DNA of 64,000 nucleotides, from the NCBI RefSeq assembly GCF_035920365.1, contig NZ_CP109150.1, positions 3,782,001 through 3,846,000 of the forward strand. The letters run 5' to 3'. Below, piece by piece: positions 1 to 8,429 of the stretch. Under the pieces are notes generated by a model that saw only the letters and a program-made list of their open reading frames with translations, had not been told where the DNA came from and made no database searches. The translations under genes were made by a program, and so were the position numbers. Position 1 is the stretch's first letter; each line of letters opens with the position of its first letter. The stretch is from Micromonospora sp. NBC_01740. Lineage in GTDB: Bacteria; Actinomycetota; Actinomycetes; Mycobacteriales; Micromonosporaceae.

Positions 1-969
1 CACCGCCAGGCCCGCCAGGGCGGCGCCGGAGACGGCCGGCTTGTGCGTACCGATCCACAGGGCGGCCGAGCGGCCCCGGGCCCGGTCGGTGAACACGCCC
101 TCCGCGCCCCGGTCCCGTTCGTCGTCCCCGGGACGGTCCAGGTTGTCCCGCCAGGCGACCGGGTCGATCGGGGTGTCGGTCTGCTGGCTGTCGTAGCCGT
201 CGCGTGCCAGCTTCCGGTCGAGCAGGCCGGGGGCCAGGACATCGCCGAGCCGGGCGCGCCAGGTCGGTCCGCCCACGTTCAGCTCGCGCGGCCCGTGGTC
301 GGCCGCCCAGACGATCGCCTTCGCGGCCACCTCGGGTGCGAAGATCGGCGGTACGGGCTGGGGGTGCCGGGGCAGTCGGGTGCGTACCCAGGAGAACTGC
401 GGGGTGTTGATCGCCGGCAGTTGCACCATCGACAGCTTCACGCCCGGGCAGTCGTGCAGCAGTTCCGCCCGCAGCGAGTCGTTGAAGCCCTGGACGGCGT
501 GCTTGCTCGCGCAGTACGCCGACTGCAACGGGATCCCGCGGTAGGCCAGCGCGGAGCCGACCTGCACGACCGCGCCCCGCCCACGTGCCCGCATGTGCCG
601 TAGCGCCGCGAGGGTGCCGTGCACGGTGCCGAGGTAGTTGACCTCGGTGACCCGCCGGAACTCGGTGGCCGGGATCTCCCACGCCGGGGCGAAGACCGAG
701 ACCATCGCGTTGTTCACCCACACGTCGATGCCGCCGAACCGGTGCACCACGTCGTCGGCGGCCTGCTGCACCGCCTCGGCGTCGGCCACGTCCACCCGGT
801 AGGTGCACACCTCCGAGGCGCCCAGCTCCCGGCAGTCGCGCTCGGCGGCCGCCAGCCCGGCCTCGCCGCGGGCGAGCAGCGCGAGCCGGGCGCCGCGCTC
901 GGCGTACCGGCGGGCGACCGCCCGTCCCACGCCGGCGCTCGCCCCGGTGACCACCACGGTCTGCGTCAT
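1..969 (-). CDS. SDR family oxidoreductase (C-terminus outside window)
   Basis: A short-chain dehydrogenase/reductase, read on the minus strand from ATG at 969 and still open at base 1, so at least 323 residues are seen. The N-terminus carries the Rossmann cofactor motif TGASAGVG, then NNA, and the active-site YCASK (Y-x3-K) about 150 residues in. It has a longer C-terminal part than a classical 250-residue SDR, ending in an Ala/Gly/Leu-rich stretch at the window edge that could be a membrane anchor. Its ATG overlaps the TGA of the SRPBCC gene by 4 bp, so the two are probably translated together. The substrate cannot be told from sequence. Confidence 0.9.
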   Translation of the reverse strand, partial: MTQTVVVTGASAGVGRAVARRYAERGARLALLARGEAGLAAAERDCRELGASEVCTYRVDVADAEAVQQAADDVVHRFGGIDVWVNNAMVSVFAPAWEIPATEFRRVTEVNYLGTVHGTLAALRHMRARGRGAVVQVGSALAYRGIPLQSAYCASKHAVQGFNDSLRAELLHDCPGVKLSMVQLPAINTPQFSWVRTRLPRHPQPVPPIFAPEVAAKAIVWAADHGPRELNVGGPTWRARLGDVLAPGLLDRKLARDGYDSQQTDTPIDPVAWRDNLDRPGDDERDRGAEGVFTDRARGRSAALWIGTHKPAVSGAALAGLAV

Positions 970-1412
970 GCGTCCGCCTTCTGCCGCATGGCGATGTCGG
1001 CCAGCCGGGTCAGGGTCTCCTTGTTGCGCTGGTGCAGCACCAGGTCGTTGATCTTGTTGCGTATCCAGTGCAGCGGACCGGCGGCGAAGTCCTCGCCGAT
1101 GCGTACCCGGGTGGCGTCCGCGCCGACCGCTTCGAGGGTGAACACCACGATGGCCTCCCCGGCCGGCCAGAGGCCGGCGCGGATCACCAACCGGCGCGGC
1201 GGGTCACAGGTCAGCACCGTGGAGACGTCGTGCAGGGAGAACGGCCACGGCCCGGCCTTGTGGTGCAGTTGGCTGCCCACCCGGGGCCAGGCGTCGTCCA
1301 CGTCGCGCACGTGCACCGTGCCCACGACCCAGTCGCTGTACGTCCACCCGTCCGCCAGCACCGCCCAGACCTGCTGCGGGGAAGCTTTGATCACTTTCTC
1401 CACAATCGCCAC
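966..1412 (-). CDS. SRPBCC family protein
   Basis: A 148-residue START/Bet v1-like (polyketide cyclase/dehydrase, SRPBCC) protein. The N-terminus MAIVEKVIKASPQQVWAVLA is the usual opening strand and helix of this fold, followed by alternating strands and a long C-terminal helix. Members bind hydrophobic ligands; no catalytic role can be assigned. It is the first gene of a two-gene minus-strand unit with the SDR that overlaps its stop codon, so it may supply or shield a substrate for that enzyme (inference). It diverges from the heptose operon, with about 90 bp between the two starts. Confidence 0.85.
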   Translation of the reverse strand: MAIVEKVIKASPQQVWAVLADGWTYSDWVVGTVHVRDVDDAWPRVGSQLHHKAGPWPFSLHDVSTVLTCDPPRRLVIRAGLWPAGEAIVVFTLEAVGADATRVRIGEDFAAGPLHWIRNKINDLVLHQRNKETLTRLADIAMRQKADA

Positions 1413-1441
1413 TGTGCTCCCATACCCCCGGTCTGGCCGGG

Positions 1442-1464
1442 GCTAACGGTGCCGATGGGTTAGC
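1442..1464. promoter_or_regulatory. Palindrome in the divergent promoter of the heptose operon
   Basis: GCTAAC and GTTAGC form a perfect 6-bp inverted repeat with an 11-bp spacer, lying between the divergent SRPBCC and HAD-GT9 starts. A second GC-rich inverted repeat (CCCCGG/CCGGGG, 1426-1442) abuts it. The size and symmetry suit a dimeric repressor or activator, but no cognate regulator is adjacent. Confidence 0.4.
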
Positions 1465-1502
1465 TTCTCCCGGGCGACGGGTAACGGCACCTGCGAGCCG
1501 GC

Positions 1503-3341
1503 GTGTCGGCGCCGCCGGCGTACGACGCGGGGGGCGCGTCCGGGACGACGTTTACTCCCCGGGGCGCCGGGAACCCGCCGGCTGTGCGACAGGACCAGGT
1601 GGAGCCGGATCAGCGCAGGTCAGCCCGGGTTTTTGCCGGTGCTGGCGCGGCGGGGCCCGGGCCCGTCCTGTTCGACGCGGTGCTGCTGGACCGCGACGGA
1701 ACGCTGATCGAGGACGTGCCGTACAACGGCGACCCCGAGAAGGTACGGCCGGTGCCGGGGGCGCGGGCCGCCCTGGACCGGTTGCGGGCGGCGGGCCTGC
1801 GGCTGGCGGTGGTGACGAACCAGTCCGGCCTGGCCCGTGGCTTGTTCACCGGGGCGCAGATGGAGGCGGTGCACGCCCGGGTCGAGCGGTTGCTGGGGCC
1901 GTTCGACGCCTGGCTGGTGTGTCCGCACGACGACGGCGACGGATGCGGGTGCCGCAAGCCGGCGCCGGGGCTGGTGCACGCCGCGGCGCGGGAACTGGGC
2001 ACCGTGCCGGCGCGGTGCGTGCTGGTGGGGGACATCGGCCGGGACATGATCGCGGCGTCGGCCGCGGGCGCGTCGGGGATCCTGGTGCCCACGCCGGTGA
2101 CCCGGCCGCAGGAGGTGGCCGCCGCGCCGCAGGTGGCCGCCGATCTCCCGGCGGCGGTGGCGGAGATCCTGCGCCGCCAGGCGGCGCTCGACCCGGCCAC
2201 CTACCGGCAGGCCGACACCGACACCGACGCCGCGCGGGGCGCCGGCAGGGGGCGGACGGGGACCGTGCTGGTGGTACGGGCCGACTCGGCCGGGGACGTG
2301 CTGGTGACCGGGCCCGCCATCCGCGCCGTCGCCGCCCACGCCGAGCGGGTGGTGTTGCTGTGCGGGCCCCGGGGCCGCGCCGCGGCGGAACTCCTGCCCG
2401 GCGTCGACGAGATCGTCGAGCACCGGCTGCCCTGGATCGACCCCGCCCCCGACCCCGTCGACCCCGCCGACATGCGTCAGCTCGCCGACCGGCTCGCCGC
2501 CGTGCACGCCGACGAGGCGGTCGTCTTCACCAGTTTCCACCAGTCGCCCCTGCCCCTGGCCCTGCTGCTGCGCCTGGCCGGGGTCGGACGCGTGAGCGCC
2601 ATCAGCGACGACTACCCGGGCAGCCTGCTCGACGTACGGCACCGCGTGCCGGCCGGCGTACCCGAACCGGAACGCGCGCTCTCCCTCGCCGCCGCCGCCG
2701 GCTTCGCCCTCGCCGACCACGACGGACCCGCCCTGCGCCTGCGGCCGGCGCAGGCGCCGCCGCCGGAGGTCGGCGCGCCCGGCTACGTGGTGCTGCACCC
2801 CGGCTCGGCGGCGCAGGCCCGGGGCTGCCCGCCGGAGCTGGCCGCGCGGATCGCCCGCGCCCTGACGGCCGCCGGCCACCGGATGGTGGTCACCGGCGGC
2901 CCCGACGAGCAGGAGCTGACCGCGCGGGTGGCCGGCGACGTCGCCGTCGACCTGGGCGGGCGGACCGGCCTCGCCGGGCTGGCCGCGACGGTGGCCGGCG
3001 CCGGCGCGGTCGTGGTCGGCAACACCGGCCCCGCCCACCTCGCCGCCGCCCACGGGGTGCCGGTGGTCAGCCTGTTCGCCCCCACGGTGCCGTTCGGGCA
3101 GTGGGGGCCGTGGCGGGTGCCCACGGTGCGCCTCGGCGACGCGGAGGCCGCCTGCCGCGACACGCGGGCGGCGCGCTGCCCGGTGCCCGGGCACCCCTGC
3201 CTGAGCGGCGTCGACCCCGAGGAGGTCGTCGACGCGTTGCGGCTGCTCGGGGTGACCCCGTCGGCCCGGTCGGGGCCGCCCACCGGCGGCTCGTCCGCCG
3301 GCGTGACGACGCTGGCCACCATCGGCGGGAGCGGCGGATGA
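1503..3341 (+). CDS. HAD-IIIA phosphatase (GmhB-like) fused to GT9 heptosyltransferase-like domain
   Basis: A 612-residue fusion. Residues about 58-210 are a HAD-IIIA phosphatase with DRDGT (63-67), TNQSG (105-109) and GDIGRD (176-181). It also has the C-x-H...C-x-C zinc loop (C140, H142, C148, C150) typical of GmhB, which removes the 7-phosphate of heptose 1,7-bisphosphate. Residues about 250-580 are a GT9 domain of the heptosyltransferase type, with HPGS near 432 and GNTGPAHLAAAHG near 505. The GTG at 1503 has only a weak ribosome site; GTG 1599 is an alternative, since the first 55 residues are low in complexity. It opens the heptose operon, and its TGA overlaps the next ATG. Function comes from family and context; the acceptor is unknown. 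Confidence 0.85.
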   Translation: MSAPPAYDAGGASGTTFTPRGAGNPPAVRQDQVEPDQRRSARVFAGAGAAGPGPVLFDAVLLDRDGTLIEDVPYNGDPEKVRPVPGARAALDRLRAAGLRLAVVTNQSGLARGLFTGAQMEAVHARVERLLGPFDAWLVCPHDDGDGCGCRKPAPGLVHAAARELGTVPARCVLVGDIGRDMIAASAAGASGILVPTPVTRPQEVAAAPQVAADLPAAVAEILRRQAALDPATYRQADTDTDAARGAGRGRTGTVLVVRADSAGDVLVTGPAIRAVAAHAERVVLLCGPRGRAAAELLPGVDEIVEHRLPWIDPAPDPVDPADMRQLADRLAAVHADEAVVFTSFHQSPLPLALLLRLAGVGRVSAISDDYPGSLLDVRHRVPAGVPEPERALSLAAAAGFALADHDGPALRLRPAQAPPPEVGAPGYVVLHPGSAAQARGCPPELAARIARALTAAGHRMVVTGGPDEQELTARVAGDVAVDLGGRTGLAGLAATVAGAGAVVVGNTGPAHLAAAHGVPVVSLFAPTVPFGQWGPWRVPTVRLGDAEAACRDTRAARCPVPGHPCLSGVDPEEVVDALRLLGVTPSARSGPPTGGSSAGVTTLATIGGSGG

Positions 3342-4315
3342 ACCTGCTCCTGTGGCACGTGCACGGCTCCTGGACCACGTCGTTCGTGCACGGCAAGCAC
3401 CGGTACCTGGTGCCCGTCACCCCGGACCGGGGCCCCTACGGCCTCGGCCGCGCCCGCACCTACCCGTGGCCCGACACGGCCGTCGAGGTGACCCCCGAGC
3501 AGTTGCGCACCGCCGACGTCGACCTGGTCGTCCTGCAACGCCCCGAGGAGATCGACCTCGCCGAGCGGTGGCTCGGCCGGCGGCCCGGCCGCGACGTACC
3601 CGCCGTCTACGTCGAGCACAACACGCCCAAGGACGGCGACGTGCCCAACAGCCGGCACCCCATGGCCGACCGCGACGACCTGCTCGTCGCCCACGTCACC
3701 GGGTTCAACGAGCTGTTCTGGGACACCGGGGCCACCCGCACCACCGTGGTCGACCACGGCATCGTCCCTCCCGCCGCGGAGTACACGGGCGAGCTCGACC
3801 GGCTCGCGGTGGTGATCAACGAGCCGGTACGCCGGGGTCGGGTCACCGGCACCGACCTGCTGCCCCGCTTCGCCGAGATCGCCCCGCTGGACGTCTTCGG
3901 CATGAAGGTGGCCGGGCTGGCCGAGCACCTGGGCCTGCCCGCCGACCGGCTCACCAGCCACGACGACCTGCCCCAGCACCGGATGCACGCCGAGTTGGGG
4001 CGGCGGCGGGCGTACCTGCACCTGTGCCGCTGGACCTCCCTGGGGCTGAGCCTGATCGAGGCGATGTCCATCGGGATGCCGGTGGTCGCGCTGGCCGCCA
4101 CGGAGGCGGCGATGGCGGTGCCACCGGGGGCGGGCGCGCTGTCCACCCGGCTCGACACCCTGCTCGACGCCGCCCGCCGGTTCGTCGACGAGCCGGCGGA
4201 GGCACGCCGGGCGGGGGAGCGGGCCCGCGCCGCCGCCCGGGACCGCTACGGCCTCGACCGTTTCCTCGCCGACTGGGACCGGCTGCTGGAGGAGGAAGTA
4301 TGCGCATCGCGATGA
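3338..4315 (+). CDS. Glycosyltransferase (GT4-like C-terminal domain)
   Basis: A 325-residue protein starting at ATG 3338 inside the stop of the fusion gene. The second half has a GT-B nucleotide-sugar site: SLGLSLIEAMSIGMPVVAL includes the E-x7-E-like signature. The N-terminal half (LLWHVHGSWTTSFVHGKHRY) is less conserved and should bind the acceptor. It overlaps the following glycosyltransferase by 16 bp. The operon context suggests it adds a sugar to the same glycan as the two GT9 domains. Donor and linkage cannot be read from the sequence. Confidence 0.85.
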   Translation: MNLLLWHVHGSWTTSFVHGKHRYLVPVTPDRGPYGLGRARTYPWPDTAVEVTPEQLRTADVDLVVLQRPEEIDLAERWLGRRPGRDVPAVYVEHNTPKDGDVPNSRHPMADRDDLLVAHVTGFNELFWDTGATRTTVVDHGIVPPAAEYTGELDRLAVVINEPVRRGRVTGTDLLPRFAEIAPLDVFGMKVAGLAEHLGLPADRLTSHDDLPQHRMHAELGRRRAYLHLCRWTSLGLSLIEAMSIGMPVVALAATEAAMAVPPGAGALSTRLDTLLDAARRFVDEPAEARRAGERARAAARDRYGLDRFLADWDRLLEEEVCASR

Positions 4316-5514
4316 TCTCGGAGCACGCCAGCCCGCTCGCCATCCTGGGCGGCGAGGACGCCGGCGGTCAGAACACGCATGTCGCCGAGCTCTCCGCCGC
4401 CCTCGCGGCCGCCGGACACGACGTGCGGGTCTACACCCGCCGCGACGCCGTGGACCTGCCGGTGACCGTACGCAGCGCCGACGGCTACGACGTGGTGCAC
4501 GTCCCGGCGGGGCCGGCCGAGCCGGTCGCCAAGGACGCCCTGCTGCCGCACATGCGGGAGTTCAGCCGCTGGCTGGTCGACCGGTGGCGGGGCGGCGACT
4601 GGATGCCCGAGGTGATCCACGCGCACTTCTGGATGAGCGGCCTCGCCGCGCTGGCCGCCAGCCGGCAGACCGGCGTTCCGGTCGTGCAGACGTACCACGC
4701 CCTGGGGGTGGTCAAGCGGCGCCACCAGGGCGTGCAGGACACCAGCCCGGCCCGCCGGATCGGCTACGAGCGGGAGCTGGGCCGGGCCGTCGACCGGGTC
4801 ATCGCCCAGTGCCGCGACGAGGTCGGCGAGCTGGTCCGGATGGGCGTGCCACGGTCCCGGATGACGGTCGTGCCGTCCGGGGTCAACCTGGGCACGTTCG
4901 CCCCGCTGGGGCCGACCGCCGAGCGGGAGGACGGCCGGCCGCGGATCCTGACCGTCGGCCGGCTGGTCGAGCGCAAGGGCTTCCAGACCGTGGTGCGGGC
5001 GATGGCGTACGTGCCCGAGGCCGAGTGCGTGGTCGTCGGCGGCCCGCCCGCCGGCCTGCTGGAGACCGACCCGTACGCCCGCCGGCTGCGCGCCCTCGCG
5101 GTCAGCTGCGGGGTCGCCGACCGGGTGCGACTGGTCGGCGCGGTCCCCCGCGAGGAGATGGGCCGCTGGTACCGCTCGGCGGACGTCCTGGTGGCCGCCC
5201 CCTGGTACGAGCCGTTCGGGCTCACCCCGCTGGAGGCGATGGCGTGCGGCGTGCCCGTGGTGGGCACCGCCGTCGGCGGGATCAAGGACACCGTGGTCGA
5301 GGGCGTCACCGGCGACCTGGTGCCGGCCCGGGACCCGCGTGCGCTGGGCGCCGCGATCCAGGGGCTGCTCGACGACCGGATCCGCCGCTTCGCGTACGCG
5401 ACGGCGGCGCGGGAACGGGCCCGGCGGCGGTACTCCTGGGCGGCCACGGCGGAGCGGCTGGTGGAGGTCTACGGCGACGTGGCGGTCCACCGGCCGGCCC
5501 GGGTGGTGGCCTGA
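4300..5514 (+). CDS. Glycosyltransferase family 4
   Basis: A 404-residue GT4 enzyme. ATG 4300 is preceded by a good GGAGGA site and lies inside the end of the previous gene. The N-terminal domain has GGEDAGGQNTHVAELSAAL near residue 18, like sucrose-phosphate synthase/MshA-type GT4 enzymes, and HAHFWMSG near 107. The C-terminal domain has GRLVERKGFQ and the E-x7-E donor site EPFGLTPLEAMACGVPVVG near 302. The TGA overlaps the ATG of gmhA by one base. Cytosolic glycan assembly within the heptose locus is the likely role. Confidence 0.9.
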   Translation: MRIAMISEHASPLAILGGEDAGGQNTHVAELSAALAAAGHDVRVYTRRDAVDLPVTVRSADGYDVVHVPAGPAEPVAKDALLPHMREFSRWLVDRWRGGDWMPEVIHAHFWMSGLAALAASRQTGVPVVQTYHALGVVKRRHQGVQDTSPARRIGYERELGRAVDRVIAQCRDEVGELVRMGVPRSRMTVVPSGVNLGTFAPLGPTAEREDGRPRILTVGRLVERKGFQTVVRAMAYVPEAECVVVGGPPAGLLETDPYARRLRALAVSCGVADRVRLVGAVPREEMGRWYRSADVLVAAPWYEPFGLTPLEAMACGVPVVGTAVGGIKDTVVEGVTGDLVPARDPRALGAAIQGLLDDRIRRFAYATAARERARRRYSWAATAERLVEVYGDVAVHRPARVVA

Positions 5515-6158
5515 TGGCGGCACCCACGCCGCTGGACGCGCACCTGACGAACCTGGCGGCGGCGCTGGTGCCCTTCCGGCGGCACGAGACGCTGCTGGCC
5601 CGGTGGGGGGAGGCCCTCGCGCGTCGGCTGGTCGACGGCGGCCGGCTGCTGGTGGCCGGCAACGGCGGTAGCGCCGCCGAGGCCCAGCACCTCACCGCCG
5701 AACTCGTCGGGAAGCTCCGCGACGACCGCCAGCCCCTGTCCGCCATCGCGTTGCACGCGGAGACCTCCGCGATGACCGCCATCGGCAACGACTACGGCTA
5801 CGACGAGGTCTTCGCCCGCCAGGTACGCGCCCACGGCCGCGCCGGCGACGTCCTGCTGCTGCTGTCGACCAGCGGTACCAGCGCCAACCTGCTGGCCGCC
5901 GCCCGGGCCGGCCGCGACAGCGGACTCACCTGCTGGGCCCTGACCGGCCCCGCCCCCAACCCCCTGGCGGAGCTGTGTCACGACGTGCTCGCCGTCGGCT
6001 CGGCCGACAGCCAGGTCGTGCAGGAACTCCACCTCGTCACCAGCCACCTCCTCTGCGAGTACGTCGAGCGGGCGCTGCCGGTGGCGCCCGCCGCGCCCGT
6101 ACGGACCGGGGTCGAGGTGGTGCTCGACGGCGGTGCAGGTCAGCAGGTCCAGGCGTGA
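5514..6158 (+). CDS. gmhA: Phosphoheptose isomerase (SIS domain)
   Basis: A 214-residue SIS-domain protein of the GmhA type, which converts sedoheptulose 7-phosphate to D-glycero-D-manno-heptose 7-phosphate, the first step to ADP-heptose. Visible signatures are GNGGSAAEAQHLTAELVGK near residue 48, LLLSTSGTSANLL near 118, and the C-terminal QELHLVTSHLLCE that in GmhA carries metal-binding and catalytic residues. The ATG at 5514 shares its A with the previous TGA. The neighbouring HldE-like and GmhB-like genes make GmhA more likely than a DiaA-type SIS protein. Confidence 0.9.
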   Translation: MAAPTPLDAHLTNLAAALVPFRRHETLLARWGEALARRLVDGGRLLVAGNGGSAAEAQHLTAELVGKLRDDRQPLSAIALHAETSAMTAIGNDYGYDEVFARQVRAHGRAGDVLLLLSTSGTSANLLAAARAGRDSGLTCWALTGPAPNPLAELCHDVLAVGSADSQVVQELHLVTSHLLCEYVERALPVAPAAPVRTGVEVVLDGGAGQQVQA

Positions 6159-6171
6159 TGAGGAGGGCAGC

Positions 6172-7731
6172 GTGAGGGGACCCGTCGTGGTGGTCGGTGA
6201 CACCCTGCTGGACCGGGACGTCGAGGGGGTGGTGAACCGGCTCTGCCCGGACTCGCCCGTGCCGGTGCTGGACGAGACCGCGCACGTCGACCGGCCCGGT
6301 GGTGCCGGGCTGGCCGCCGTCTTCGCCGCCGCGCAGGGCGCCGACGTGGTGCTGGTGACCGCGTTGGCGGACGACGCGGGGGGTGCCCGGCTCGCCTCGT
6401 TGCTCACCGACGCCGGTGTGCAGGTGTATCCCCTCGGGCTGCGCGGCGGCACGCCGGAGAAGGTCCGGCTGCGCGCCCGGGGTCGGGTGCTGCTGCGCCA
6501 CGACCGGGGCGGCGCGGCCGGTACGCCCGGCGAGCCGTCCGAGGCGGCGCTGCGGGTGATCGCCCGGGCCTCCGCCGTGCTGGTCAGCGACTACGGCCGG
6601 GGCGTCGCCCGGCAGCCCGCGCTGCGGGCGGCGCTGACCGCCACCCGGGCGCCGGTGCTCTGGGACCCGCATCCGCGGGGACCGGCGGCGGTTCCGGGGG
6701 TGCACCTGGTGACCCCCAACGAGTCCGAGGTGCGGGAGCTGGTCACGGTCGCGCCGGGGGCGACCCGGCTGGCGACGGCGGCGCGGGGCGCCCAGGGGCT
6801 GCGCCAGCGCTGGCGCGCCGGCGCGGTCGCGGTGACCCTGGGCGGGGACGGGGCGCTGCTCTGCCACGCCGGCGCGACGCCGATGGTGGTGCCGGCCCCG
6901 GCCGTCGCCGAGGGGGACACCTGCGGGGCCGGTGACCGGTTCGCGGCCACCGCCAGCCTCGCCCTGGCGCGGGGGGCGCTGGTCTCCGAGGCGGTGCAGG
7001 AGGCGGTCGCCGAGGCGTCGGCGTACGTGGCCGGCGGGGGAGTGGCGACGGCGCTGCCGCGGGCGGCGCGTCCGCTGCCGCCGGCGGTCTCCGGCCCCGG
7101 CGGCGAGCGCGTCGGCGTGGCCGCGGCCGCCGGCGTGGTGTCGGCGGTACGCGCGTCCGGCGGGACGGTGGTGGCCACCGGCGGCTGCTTCGACCTGCTG
7201 CACGCCGGGCACGTGGCGACGTTGCAGGCCGCCCGGCAGCTCGGCGACTGCCTGGTGGTCTGCCTCAACTCCGACGCGAGCGTGTCGGGGCTGAAGGGCC
7301 CGGACCGGCCGGTGATCCCGCAGGGCGACCGGGCCCGGCTGCTCGCGGCGCTGAGCTGCGTCGACGCGGTCATGATCTTCGACGAGGCCACCCCGCACGC
7401 GGCGCTGTCGTGGCTGCGGCCGGACGTCTGGGTGAAGGGTGGCGACTACGCCGGTGACGGCGGCGAGCCCGCCCTGCCCGAGGCGGAGGTCCTGCGCCGC
7501 TGGGGCGGCAACGCCGTGGTGGTGCCGTACCTGGACGGCCGCTCCACGACCGGGCTGATCGCCGCCGCCCGTTCCACCGGCACCGCCGTGCCGCTCGTCG
7601 GGCTGCCGCTCACCGACACCGTGCCGCCGGCCGGTCCCGCTCCCGGTGGCGGGCCGGCGAGACCCGGCGGCGAGCACGAACGGGCGCGGGCCGGCCTCGC
7701 GGGACCGACGACGGCGGAGGGCACCCGATGA
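6172..7731 (+). CDS. hldE: Bifunctional heptose-7-phosphate kinase/heptose-1-phosphate adenylyltransferase (HldE-like)
   Basis: A 519-residue two-domain protein. The GTG at 6172 has an AGGAGGG site just upstream. Residues 1 to about 300 are a PfkB/ribokinase fold with the anion-hole motif GDTCGAGDRFAAT near 247. Residues about 330-470 are a cytidylyltransferase-like domain with GCFDLLHAGH (the HxGH nucleotide site) and WVKGGDY. This is the HldE (RfaE) architecture: the kinase makes heptose 1,7-bisphosphate and the C-terminal domain makes ADP-heptose from heptose 1-phosphate. It overlaps the next gene by ATGA. The last 50 residues are Pro/Gly/Ala-rich and probably disordered. Confidence 0.9.
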   Translation: MRGPVVVVGDTLLDRDVEGVVNRLCPDSPVPVLDETAHVDRPGGAGLAAVFAAAQGADVVLVTALADDAGGARLASLLTDAGVQVYPLGLRGGTPEKVRLRARGRVLLRHDRGGAAGTPGEPSEAALRVIARASAVLVSDYGRGVARQPALRAALTATRAPVLWDPHPRGPAAVPGVHLVTPNESEVRELVTVAPGATRLATAARGAQGLRQRWRAGAVAVTLGGDGALLCHAGATPMVVPAPAVAEGDTCGAGDRFAATASLALARGALVSEAVQEAVAEASAYVAGGGVATALPRAARPLPPAVSGPGGERVGVAAAAGVVSAVRASGGTVVATGGCFDLLHAGHVATLQAARQLGDCLVVCLNSDASVSGLKGPDRPVIPQGDRARLLAALSCVDAVMIFDEATPHAALSWLRPDVWVKGGDYAGDGGEPALPEAEVLRRWGGNAVVVPYLDGRSTTGLIAAARSTGTAVPLVGLPLTDTVPPAGPAPGGGPARPGGEHERARAGLAGPTTAEGTR

Positions 7732-8429
7732 GCGCCGGGTCGCCCGGCGCGGGGCGCACCGTGCTCGTCACGGGCGGATCGAGCGGCCTGGGCGCCGCCG
7801 TGGTCGCGGCCGTGGCCCGGGCCGGCGGCCGTCCGCTGGTGCTGGACCGGCAGGCGCCCGCCGACGGGGTGCCGTGGGTGGAGTGCGACCTGGCCGACAC
7901 CCGCGCCGCGGAGGCCGCCACCCGGCAGCTCGCCGAGCGCTCGGGCGGGCTGGACGCGGTGGTCACCGCGGCGGGGACGGACGTGCCCGGAAAGCTGGCG
8001 GACACCCCCGGCGAGACCTGGGAGCGGATCGTGGCCGTGGACCTGCTCGCCACGGCGGCCGTCGTACGGGCCGCCCTGCCCTTCCTGGAGACCTCCCGGG
8101 GGAGCATCGTCACCGTCGCCTCCACGCTCGGGGTGAAGGCCGTGGCGGACGCGACGGCGTACTGCGCCGCGAAGTTCGGGGTCGTCGGCTTCACCCGGGC
8201 CCTCGCCGCCGAACTCGCCGGCAGGGTCGGCGTCACGCTGCTCATCCCCGGCGGCATGCGCACCGCCTTCTTCGACGAGCGCGACGCCGCGTACAAGCCC
8301 GGTCCCGACGCCGTCCTGAACGACCCCGCCGACACCGCCGCCGCCGTCATGTTCGCGCTGTCCCAACCCGCCGGCTGCGCCGTCCGCGAGATGGTCGTCT
8401 GCGCCGACCAGGAGACCTCCTACCCGTGA
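7728..8429 (+). CDS. Classical SDR oxidoreductase in the heptose operon
   Basis: A 233-residue classical SDR starting at ATG 7728, overlapping the hldE stop. It has the cofactor motif TGGSSGLG near the N-terminus and the active-site YCAAK. It is much shorter than HldD, the extended SDR that epimerises ADP-heptose, and lacks that enzyme's C-terminal region. A sugar oxidation, reduction or epimerisation step on the nucleotide-linked or transferred heptose is inferred only from its position. Its TGA overlaps the GTG of the next GT9 gene. Confidence 0.85.
   Translation: MSAGSPGAGRTVLVTGGSSGLGAAVVAAVARAGGRPLVLDRQAPADGVPWVECDLADTRAAEAATRQLAERSGGLDAVVTAAGTDVPGKLADTPGETWERIVAVDLLATAAVVRAALPFLETSRGSIVTVASTLGVKAVADATAYCAAKFGVVGFTRALAAELAGRVGVTLLIPGGMRTAFFDERDAAYKPGPDAVLNDPADTAAAVMFALSQPAGCAVREMVVCADQETSYP

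Noticed and set aside
43..1463. Plus-strand open frames over the SDR and SRPBCC genes
   Set aside because: The minus strand shows TGASAGVG and YCASK and a proper ATGA overlap; the plus frames have no recognisable domain.
1620..3194. Long minus-strand open frame opposite the HAD-GT9 gene
   Set aside because: Mirror frame caused by high GC; no domain, and the plus strand holds all catalytic motifs.
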